A stretch of 64,000 bases of DNA, from positions 4,895,664-4,959,663 of the forward strand of contig NW_026944385.1 of assembly GCF_033439725.1 (NCBI RefSeq), given 5' to 3'. Below the pieces are notes generated by a model. That model searched no databases, was not told the origin of the DNA, and saw only the letters and a list, made by a program, of their open reading frames with translations. The DNA comes from Neurospora tetraspora. Taxonomy: Eukaryota; Ascomycota; Sordariomycetes; Sordariales; Sordariaceae. Below, piece after piece: positions 54,986-64,000 of the stretch. Made by a program: the position numbers and the translations under genes. The first letter of the stretch is position 1. Each line of letters opens with the position of its first letter.

Positions 54986-57900
54986 TCAACTAAATCGACG
55001 CTGAGGGTCCATCCTGAAGCTGCACTTGGCCTTTACCTCAAGCGAGACGGTGATGGCAACGAAACCAACGCCACCGTTATACGGAAACTCGAAATCTTTG
55101 GACAGGAAGAACCCAGGTCCAAGGTCCGAGTGCGCGATCATGTCGCAGAATCTGTCCGCGGCGTTGTGCATCCGAATCCCCTCGGTATCTTCTCCGCTAT
55201 GATAGCAGTTGAGCGAGTTTGTCCGCGCGTCGCCTTGCTCGAAGGGCGAGGGCAAGGGCGCGGGTGGGGTAGGTATGGACTTGATGGTTGTTGTTGTCGT
55301 CTTTGTAGAAGAGACGCGAGGACAGATCGTCCGCAGTTCCGCGCTATTCTCATCATAATCATCACCGCCTGGAGCTCCTGGCCTGGTCATATTCCCGAAC
55401 CATGGCTGGGTGAGACAGGCTGGATCGGAGAAGTCAGTGAAAAAACATTCATCAACCAATGGGTTTTCAGGGAAGCCAAAAAATGCCTGGACAGGTCGCT
55501 TGGGCCAGCTTCCGGAGGGGGGCGCAGGGGCGTTGGGACCGATGGATGCCGGAGGCTTGGGGAATGCACCAGTGGCAGATGTTGTTGTTGCCTTTCTGTC
55601 ATTGCCCGTGTAGACAATAGCAGGCCAGAAAGGTGTCGTTGCTGGCACAGGCCATATAGTCACGTCTGCACGTTTGTTCTTGTTCGCGGCACCCTGGTTT
55701 AGCATTATCGGCTCAAACACCCATTCTGTAACAGTCAATGGCGCCTGCGTGATGGTGCTTGTCCAGGTTCCTTGGCTGACAGTGATCAGCGGATAGTTGA
55801 CAGTACTGGTTGCACCTGTCCACGGTGGTAGCTTGACATTGCAAGGAGGAGAGCAAGTGAATTTGGGTTGATCCATCTCCCAGATCGCGGGGTCGATCCA
55901 AATAGCTTCATCAAACTTCGTGGTGCCGTTACTACCAACATCGAGAATGCTGATTTGGGACCAGTTGGGGTGCGTGTCGACGTTGAGGTTGTCGATGGCC
56001 GGGATACCTTTGCCGTCCATGACAGCCATGTACTTGGCACCAATAGTGACAAGATTCTGGAAGCGGACGTTGGCGAAGTTGTTTTGGAGAAGCATAAGCG
56101 CCTTTTGACATAACTGCGTATCGATGCAGGTCTGCGCATATGTTGAGAACCACTGGATGATCGCGTGAAAATTAGTAATTGAAGTAGATGCAAGGAGCAA
56201 CCACACGGGACGAAAATGGCTGTAGCTGGGTTATCACTTACAGTGTAGATGCCTGCACCAGCGACAAATATATTTGCCGAACCTGTCATGACCACAGACC
56301 AGGATTGGTCACAGCCACTGAATTCATTTCCAGCAGCACATGTATAATCGGGGTCCCCCGGCAAAAGGCCAACAACGGCAGCAAAAGGAGCTGGTGGTGG
56401 CGGAGTCGGTTGGAAGTAGGGCGATTCGGTTTGCAACATACCAGCGTATATGTTTGCTGCCTTGTGAAAATTGTACTGGTAGAACACGGCGTGCTCGGAC
56501 GCAGTGCCGTAAAGCCTTTAGTCTTGAGGTTAGTCTCTTGGATTCCAGAGCTGTGATGAGAAGAGAAGATGTGCAAGCTTACCAAGTGGGTTTCGTGCTT
56601 TCGATCAAAAAGCCACGAGCAACATAGATAGAGGTCTGCACCATGCTATTCTTTCCGCTGACCAGATCAGGGTCACTGGAGGCAGGTAGGGAGTTGTTAG
56701 TCCAGCCAGTCACAAGAGATGGTACCTCTACCCTTCCTCATGTCGGGGGAACAGTAGAGCACAACTTACTCAAGCATGTGGTCGGCTCCCCAAAGCCACA
56801 TATTTTCGAAGTAACCCGACGCCGATGGGGTAAGGTGCATCATCAGACTAGCAGCAGAGCAGCCTGAATTGATACCGCTAGTGACGGGAGGACACTCTGC
56901 GGGTGTCAATTTTGTTCCCGTCGCACCTCCTATGCGTACGTGGCAATCCCAAAGCCCGGCGGAGCCTTGTGCATCAGCTTGGATATTCCATTCGATGACA
57001 ATCAGACCGGCTGTCGCACCGCGTGTCGTGAAAAGGAGGTCCTGCATTTCCACATTACCAACGTCCCCAGCATTTCCAACTTTGATCATGACCTTGGGAT
57101 TGCTACAGTAGAGGTAGATATGAATCAGCGTTGGGACAGCAAATAAAGAGAAAAATACCTGTAACGTACCTGGCATCCGAGAAATACGAGCCCGACGCAA
57201 CCAATTGGGACCATGCTTCGCCCACAATCTTGGTACCAGAGGGGATAGTGACAGTCGAGGTGAGAATGTATGATCCGGCGTCGACGAAGAGAATCTTGCC
57301 CAAACTTGCGTATAGCGCCGCCTGGAACGCTTGTGTGTCGTCGGTAGAGCCGTCACCTTTACACCCGAGGTCCTTTGTATGCAGGAACGTGGAAGTAGCT
57401 TGATCTTCGTACTGAGGCTTGGGGCGTTCAAAATAGTTTCCTTGGGGATCCAGAAGTGTCGAATGCCTTCGATAGTTTCCAATCTTCCCACCCGTGGAGA
57501 AAGTACGAGCCGTCGTCGATCCTTCATAGACAGGTCCAACGACCCACTGGTCTATTACAGGCGACGAAGCCAGAATCGTGGCGCCAGTGGTATCGGCTAC
57601 AGCAACCGAGACACCTGAAAGGACAATGTTATCAAGTGCAATCCCTGTGCTGCCCTTTCCAGGAGTTGCTGTTATGGGATTGACAATGACGACAGTACCG
57701 ACGTTTGTAAACGACGAGTCCAATGATTGAGACAGAGCCGACTATAAGAAAAGGGGAATTAGCATGATACCTATGAGCTGTAACTGAAGGTAGAGGTATG
57801 AAAAGAGTCTCACAGAGCCTTTGATGCTGTATGGGAAAGAAAGACACCAGATCCGAAGGGGCGAGAGAAAAAGAGGGGGACACTCACTGTTGCCAACGCC

Positions 57901-60361
57901 ACCATCACCGACGAGCTGAAATCCCGTCTTCACATTGTTCATGGTGATGGACTTCCATACCCATCCCCAGTCCCAGATAACTTGGATTCCAACTGTGCAT
58001 CCATTGAACTTGAGGCGTTGCGCAGTGAACTGCTGCTCGCCACCTTTGAGCCCGATTCCACCTCCGGTAAATGTGACATCGGAAATGCCTCCACCGCTGC
58101 CATTCTCCGCGAACAAACCTATCTGGGACGAGCCAGCTGCTGCTATTAACTCGACGTTTTGAAGGCTTGTGGCTTGAGCGACTTGGTAGTGGAGACAGGT
58201 AACCAAGGTTCCTGAAGTGACCTTTCGGATATCTATGACGATGTTTCGAATTTGACGGTAGAAATTGGCGGTGTTGACGTAGTATCTAGAAGGTAGAGAG
58301 TCAGTCTCGCATGTCCTGGAATAGACAATGTGGAATGCAGGTAGGGAGTGGTTATGAGGGTTGAGACGGATGCATATCCTGCAAGTGGAAAAAGGAGAGA
58401 GATTATTGGGGTCCGAATCATCACGTACTCAGGGTCCCCGCCATCAACACCCTGGCCTCCGTCCCCAGTATACTCATCCGTGGATAAGACACCTAGACCA
58501 ACAAAGCTTGGAGCAGCGACGAGGGTTGGCCGGTTGTTAGCATCACCAATGACTTGTGTTCCGAAGGGCAGGGCTATGGTCGAGGATACTAGGTAGGTCC
58601 CAGGGGGGAAATACACGATGGCGTTCTTAGTCGTGGACCCATTGCATCCTTTGCCACATCGGGTGCTGTTTGTCCCCATGGCCTTACTTATAGCTTTTGT
58701 ATCATCCTATGCACCGACGAGGGAGAGTCGTAAGTCAGCATAAGCACACATACACCAGTTAATACAACAAAGCGGGGTATAGTCGTGCGGATGAATGTGT
58801 GGGATGGGTTGGGCTTCTCTTTCAGCGCATCGAACTCACCGTGATACCATCTCCCACCGCTCCATAATCGAGCACATTTCTGAAGATGGCCTGCATTCTG
58901 GTTAACGGATGAAACATCCCGAATATCCGGGCAATCCTGACAACTCACATAGTTGGGTTCATCTCCCCAAGGCACGGTGCCTTTGCGAGCAAGACTGTGA
59001 TATTGCATGTGAGCAGGCCATTTGCATTAACGAATGATTCAAACAAGACTTACCTTTGCATCCAATACGTCCCCGCGCTTGCCGTAGCCGCACGCTTCGT
59101 GACATTCTTCCATCCACCCACCGAGTCGGCCTCGGCTACAAGGGCTGCCGCTGCCGCGATTTCATCCGTGATATCCAGAAGCGGCGGTACATCCTGGTCA
59201 ATGGATGCGATGTTTTGCTCACCTGCAACGCTACCTCCGCCGACAATAGTCCCGGGCCTCAAGCCATATTTGTTGCGAAGGGGCTGAGCCACTCGGGCCT
59301 TGTTCAGTCTTGACGAGTCGGCAAGCGCCTTCTTCACGATATTCCGTGCGGCTTGAAGTTCTTTGGCTGTCGATCTTTTGAGCAGCGGTGTAACGTTATG
59401 CTCTGGCATGCTCCGTGGCTGAGGAACGACTTTCTCTGGTAGGGTCCTGGGAAGCGTCGCGTCTCGGCTCCGTCTCGCTTGCTCTTCGGCCACCGCATCC
59501 TCCTGATTCCAGTGGGAGAAACGCTCCATACGAAGCATAGGAATCGTTTTACCCAACAGGTCCGACTCGGGGACCTGGACATACGTAGATATTCGCAGTT
59601 AGTTGACTCGTGCTGGCTTAATGAAACATACTTGGATCATGTGAACAATGTTGGAGCTCGTTCAACTTACATAGTTCAGAGTGACAGTCAGATTGGCGTG
59701 CACCACATGTTCATACCCTTCGCCCGCCTTGATGCGGGCCCTAAGCTCTGCAGACGTGACGGACCGGCCAGCAAAGGTACCCTTTTCTCCTGCTGAGCGT
59801 TTGTCCCGGTTCTGGTAGACGTACCGTTCTTCCTCCAGGTCATCAGCAGTCCCAGTATCCCGCATAACATAGACGCGAGCAGCTACGCCATCCGAGGGTA
59901 GAGTTTCGCGAACAAGAGTGAAAAGAATGATCGATTTGTTGGGGACAAACCGCGGATCGCTCTCGGCTGCACGTATGAGCTCCTCACGAAGACGTCCGTG
60001 AGCGGTTGCTTGCCCTATCGGTCGTACGGGTCAGCGAAAAATGGAACTCTTCTAATTTAAGGTATGACGGAACATTAAACGGTTCGCGATGGGTCCTACA
60101 ATCTTGTTCTGCTTTGACTCTAGTCTCGCCAATCGGTTGACAGCGAATCGCGGCACACCGGGTTTGGGACGGGTTAGTGTTCGTCGGACCGTCTCCACCC
60201 TCAACCCTAATAAACACGTCAGTATCAAACGCGGGAACATTGAAGCCAATACCGAGTATTGCGTGGCAGGCTGTAAGACACCCGCACATTTTGGACGAGT
60301 GCTTTTTTTTGAGCCGATGGATTGATAACAGACTAATGACCACCACCCGTTGCATAGTCAT
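54986..60361 (-). CDS. GH55-like glucan 1,3-beta-glucosidase, twelve exons, with an apparent frameshift
   Basis: Exons read 5' to 3' on the minus strand: 60100-60361, 59671-60014, 59054-59574, 58949-58994, 58840-58890, 58429-58706, 57888-58285, 57170-57741, 56770-57102, 56583-56675, 56242-56515, 54986-56152. Phases agree at every junction except inside the 57170-57741 exon. There the frame must shift by one at 57720-57721 to pass from GSVSII to DSSFTNVGTVV. The family marks are two right-handed beta-helix domains, each opening with a GDG-x-TDDT motif (LDYGAVGDGITDDT and LGCKGDGSTDDT), as in GH55 exo-beta-1,3-glucanases. The C-terminal tail (NSLNCYHSG...NAADRFC) resembles a Cys domain found at the end of some fungal chitinases. 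Conceptual length is about 1445 residues. The first two exons and the start are weakly supported. If the base is real, translation stops at 57632 and the gene is a pseudogene. Confidence 0.72.
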
Positions 60362-61409
60362 CGAGCCTCTAAGAGCTTATGACGGGCTCTGCGGTCCCCC
60401 AAACAACAACGCTACCTGTCTCGGCACCAAATTTGGCCAGTGCTGTAATGCAAACACTTTCAAATGCGGCAACTCTCCGTGAGTCCCCCCTCGTCATAAA
60501 TTGTCAGTCAATTTGGTTATGCCTAGGCTAATGCCCTATTCGAAATTTAGAGAAGACTGTGCAGACGGAACCTGCTACGAAGGCGCATGTGCAGGAGATT
60601 CTGTCTACACCACAGACGGCAATTGCGGCAGTGAGCATGGCTATAAGATGTGTGCTGGTGTATGGGGCGATTGCTGCAACGCAGCCGGAAGATGTGGTAC
60701 TGGCCCTTCATTTTGCGGATACGGCATGTGCCAACTGGGAAATTGTTCCCCTAGTCCATCTTCATCGACAACCACCACCACGTCAAAAAGCTCAACCTCG
60801 ACCTCAACCACCACGACCAAGCCAACATCCACCAGCAGCCCTAAAACCACCACCTCCAACCCCGCTACTAAAACGAGTTCAGCCACGACACCCAAATCGA
60901 GCACCGCGGCAACCACTACTAGCATGAAACCTCCTAGCACTACAATCCCCGGTCTAGCTGCTTTGCCCTCATGTGGCCAGACGTGCTTCAACAACATGCT
61001 TGCTCAATATTCCACCCTGGGATGTGCCGCTCTAGACGGATACTGTCTATGCAACAACGTCAACTTTAAGAATGGCATTCGCGATTGTTCAAACGGGGCC
61101 TGTGGAACTGCTGTTGGCAGTACTGTGATCGCTTTCGGAGATGCATATTGCTCCACGGCTTTCGCTACGCACATCGCCACGGCCACCGGCGTGGCTGCTC
61201 TGCCCTCTTGCGGTCAGACGTGCTTCAACAATATGGTGGCTCAGTATTCGGCTCTGGGTTGCGCTAGTCCCGCGCCGTCTTGTTTGTGCAAGAATGCCAA
61301 CTTTGGATACGGCCTGAGAGATTGTTCAAATGGCGCATGTGGGACGGCAGTTGCTTCGAGTGTAATTGCGTACGGAAGTTCATATTGTGCGTCTGCAACC
61401 GCTATTTAA
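60336..61409 (+). CDS. Secreted-type protein with two chitin-binding modules and two CFEM domains
   Basis: Two exons (60336-60478, 60551-61409; 72 nt intron) give 333 residues from the nearest ATG, but this N-terminus lacks a signal peptide, so an upstream first exon is likely missing. Two hevein-like chitin-binding modules come first (DGLCGPPNNNATCLGTKFG through CYEGAC, then DGNCGSEHGYKMCAG through CQLGNC). A Ser/Thr/Pro linker (about 97-165) likely to be O-glycosylated follows. Two tandem eight-cysteine CFEM domains end the protein (each LPSCGQTCFNNM, then C-x-C, then RDCSNGACGTAV and YC). CFEM domains of fungal surface proteins bind heme or act in host or surface interaction; chitin-binding modules would hold it on the wall. 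The C-terminus has no GPI-like hydrophobic end. The start overlaps the tentative start of the opposite-strand GH55 gene. Confidence 0.82.
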
Positions 61410-61749
61410 AGGAAGAGAAGTCACCGTGGTAGTTGGGTAGCGGAAAGGTAGTGGTGTGATGTGGAGGATCAGGAACATTGTGTGATATCCCATTTCTGGA
61501 CATTGTGAATGCAAAGGATCTCATGTACTTCTACTCCAATCTGCGAACTACCTTCCTGTGTAAGACAAGATTTGAAATTCTGCTATATGGGTTTTACCAC
61601 CTTCTCCTGCCACTAGCTGCATCGATATCACACACCTCCTAGTGCCCCCTACTCATTTCTTATTGCCCTTGAAATTCAGGTTCCTCCTCGGTCAATACCA
61701 TTTTCCTTTGTCCTTTTTCCGTGTCCTTGTCCTCGTCTTCCACTTCCAC
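61410..61749. other. Convergent 3' region
   Basis: A 340 bp spacer between the CFEM gene (plus) and the acidic hypothetical gene (minus). C/T-rich towards its right end. No gene seen. Confidence 0.5.
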
Positions 61750-62868
61750 TTATCCTTCGATTTTCTTCCCCTTTCCCTCTAACTCAGTTTCCCGTTCCTC
61801 TTGTCCTTCGGTTGTCTCCTCCTGTCCCTCGCCTCCAGGGTTAATACGAATACCCATCCCTCCAACGGGCACGTTCACCACATTCACCACATCACCACTA
61901 CTTCCCAATGAACGCAGCATCGCGTTAGCCGCATCAATGCTATCTTGACTGAGCGGGCAATGGTTGCGGACCCATTCCGTCTTCTCTACCAACCAATGTG
62001 CTGGCTCATCGTCGTAAAAAGTTACCATCCACTCGAATTCCGGATGCGATGCGTCGCATTGATCGTACTGTCTGACGCCCCTGGCTTTCAAAACGTCGTC
62101 GCGCATACTCATAAGCCAAGTATGGACAGCTGAGGTGACGCATCGTTAGCAAAGATCCAGGACATGACAGGGAGGTGATTGAACGGCCAAGAAGCAAAAG
62201 GCAAACACAAAAAACTCACCACAAACATAATCCCCAATTGTGACAAATCCCCCTGCACCTCTTGGCGTAACCTTCAACCTCCTTCCCCACGTGCGCACCG
62301 GCCGATCCTCCCCGCAGCACTTGATCAGAAACTCCGTGTCAGAATCTGCTTCCCAGTTATAAGGATCCTCCTCCTTTGGGTCATCTAGCCACGGCCGGAT
62401 GTCGTCGTCGAGATCGCCGTAGGTCACAAATTCGCCGTGTACTTCGCTGTGCCATTCGTGCGACTCCACCCAGTTCTGTTCCCAGCTGTCGAGGTCTACG
62501 GAGGCTACGGTCATCAAGGACGCGGGTGGGTCGGTCATGGGGAGGAGGGCAATGGGGTGGTAGGTGCCGGTGCTGGTGTTTTCGGGGTTTTGGTCGTCGG
62601 TTGCATCTGCCGGTTTGAAGAATGGTTCCAGGTGTCCTTCGGCACCGCTGTCGTTGGACATGACGGAAATTGCCGAGGGAAACGTGCCTTTGAACTCCCA
62701 AACCAGTCGATCAACTTCTGGAGAGAGGCTAACATGGGGCGGCAAGTACGGGCTTTCAAGCTCTTCGTACGACTCGCTTGGTTGGGGAGTTGCCTCTGTG
62801 GAAGTTTCCATTGTTGTTCTTGTGTTGAATGCACGTGTTGTGAGGTCTGGTTGGGAAGGGGATTCCAT
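61750..62868 (-). CDS. Acidic cytosolic-type hypothetical protein
   Basis: Exons 62220-62868 and 61750-62129 with a 90 nt intron (donor GTGAGT, branch GCTAAC, acceptor CTCAG) encode 342 residues from the chosen ATG. Splicing joins FVTIGDYVC to AVHTWLMSMRDDVLKARGV. The protein is acidic and Trp-rich (SWEQNWVESHEWHSEV, IRPWLDDPKEEDPYNWEAD, FEWMVTFYDDEPAHWLVEKTEW), has no signal peptide or membrane segment, and ends in a Glu/Gly/Lys-rich tail. I do not recognise a family; it looks like a fungus-specific single-domain protein. In-frame ATGs at 62955 and 62811 are alternatives. The upstream one would add a hydrophobic stretch that reads like leader sequence, so I did not choose it. Subtelomeric position fits a lineage-specific gene. 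Confidence 0.7.
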
Positions 62869-63544
62869 TGGAACCCGAGGGACAGGAAGTTGGTAGCTGG
62901 CGCGGAAAGAGATTGCAAATGGAAAAGCACAAGGAGGGAAAGGGAGCAGGTGCATGGGATATAAGTAGGTACCTAACAATAAGCTCAAGAGGGGTGGCTC
63001 AAGTAGGCAGGAGCTCAAGGTACCCCTGTCACATTTCCCGCTAAGCTTTCGCTACTGCACAATACCCGCCTACACATGCATCGTTCCTGGTCCTAGTCTC
63101 TGTGCCGGGTTGCCAGAGATTATGCCACCCGATTCTAACAACTTCCCCCAGATCTCTTTCATTCCTGTTCAATTGCACCTTCAACATCTACGAACACAAC
63201 GTACTACGCCACCTCTCATTCTCATTTCCACTTCCCATCACCACCTTCGCCTTGCTACCTCTACGATGATGGAGGCCACACCATCACACCAGTCGGATGA
63301 ACCTCTATATCCCTCATTCGAAGAACTTCAACGCAAAGGACAACGCGTTATGTAAAACTGGTTGTGATGAGACTGTTGGCATACTTGATCGTTCGTTAGA
63401 TAAAGACAAGGAGGTTTGCGCCCCCATGTCTTCTGGCCCGTCGCATTCCCCAGCTTCTTTTCGTCACCATAGCTTAGAAAGACGGCGGGGTCCCGGCGCG
63501 CCACCATGCCCCCCGGCTCGCCGGCCCCAGCCTTCTCTAATATA
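62869..63544. other. Subtelomeric spacer
   Basis: Promoter side of the acidic hypothetical gene and unassigned sequence. Short frames only (63110-63355 and 63297-63560, plus) with no domain. A GC-rich patch lies at 63485-63530. Confidence 0.45.
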
Positions 63545-63839
63545 TCACTTCCCTCTATAATTTCCCTCCTTCTTCTTGCATGAATACCTTGTGACCTGTA
63601 TCTTTCCTATCCTTGCGTCTTTTCGTTTCTTGTGTCCTTGCGTCTTTGCGTCTTGGCGTCTCCTGGCCACTCTTTCGTTTGTGATCCTGACCAGCTCCGA
63701 CTCATGTGTAAGCCACGAAGCGAGGTCATTAATCTGGATATTCTCCCCTTCTCCCTTACATTTTGGACAATCGAATGGCTCTACGATTCTGTGATACTTA
63801 TTCATATGCCTTGACAAGAGTGTACAGTCTCTTTCACGG
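63545..63839 (-). pseudogene. Zinc-finger-like reading frame truncated by the telomere
   Basis: The minus frame ends at a TAA at 63545 and has no stop up to the telomere junction. Its first residues after the repeat read RERDCTLLSRHMNKYH, which is the second half of a C2H2 zinc finger (helix with R-H-x4-H), followed by FDCPKCKGEGEN and WLTHESEL, perhaps a degenerate second finger, then a very basic tail (RRRQDAKTQGHKKRKDAR). The Cys-x2-4-Cys half of the first finger would lie where the telomere now starts. In this frame CCCTAA repeats read Pro-Asn without stops. I infer a gene whose 5' part was lost when the telomere formed; no promoter can remain, so it is listed as a pseudogene. Confidence 0.45.
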
Positions 63840-64000
63840 TTAGGGTTAGGGTTAGGGTTAGGGTTAGGGTTAGGGTTAGGGTTAGGGTTAGGGTTAGGGT
63901 TAGGGTTAGGGTTAGGGTTAGGGTTAGGGTTAGGGTTAGGGTTAGGGTTAGGGTTAGGGTTAGGGTTAGGGTTAGGGTTAGGGTTAGGGTTAGGGTTAGG
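63840..64000 (+). repeat. Telomere, (TTAGGG)n
   Basis: 161 bases of perfect TTAGGG repeat (26 full units plus five bases) run to the end of the window with the G-rich strand 5' to 3' outward. This marks the right physical end of a chromosome. The repeat begins directly after CACGG, with no visible degenerate telomere-like zone. Confidence 0.99.

Noticed and set aside
1-64000. CRISPR array or bacterial operon signals
   Set aside because: The window is eukaryotic; the only regular short tandem array is the telomere.

Overview
The window looks like the right end of a filamentous ascomycete chromosome, most likely a Sordariales fungus close to Neurospora. Several things point there: (TTAGGG)n runs to the last base; genes carry short 50-150 nt introns with GTRNGT donors and CTRAC branch points; a lone 5S rRNA gene sits between protein genes; a roughly 9.7 kb AT-rich block has the C-to-T/G-to-A transition pattern of repeat-induced point mutation (RIP). 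The gene set (palA, flotillin, APC1/bimE, VPS41, GH55, CFEM) is typical of Pezizomycotina. Genus assignment is inference.

Layout. 0-30 kb is gene-sparse ordinary DNA: a low-complexity nuclear-type protein (10-2691), a GT31/Fringe-like glycosyltransferase (6222-8063), a 5S rRNA gene (9240-9358), a divergent pair of tiny Cys-containing proteins whose start codons are each split by an intron (11073-11331 minus; 12258-12458 plus), palA (minus), a 5.2 kb gene-free stretch, a cytochrome P450, a fucose-permease-type MFS transporter and a flotillin.

30039-39785 is one RIP-destroyed LTR retrotransposon. Both 148 bp LTRs, a 4 bp target duplication, a primer-binding site, a polypurine tract and an RNase H remnant can still be seen. 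The last three place it on the minus strand.

40-53 kb holds a PPxY-containing fungal protein, APC1 (2095 codons, probably with a cryptic in-frame intron) and VPS41; the last two are divergent from a 0.65 kb shared promoter. 55-63 kb is a cell-wall/subtelomeric block: a GH55-like beta-1,3-glucanase gene of twelve exons with an apparent one-base frameshift, a head-to-head chitin-binding/double-CFEM secreted-type protein, an acidic hypothetical protein and a zinc-finger-like reading frame cut off by the telomere.

The least explained feature is the small-protein pair at 11-12.5 kb. Both have an AT|G split start codon, both share a KKDCGS-x-x-CPQSS core, and both have coding-like sequence in frame after the stop. 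Exon structures were built by eye from splice signals and reading phase; none has been tested against RNA.
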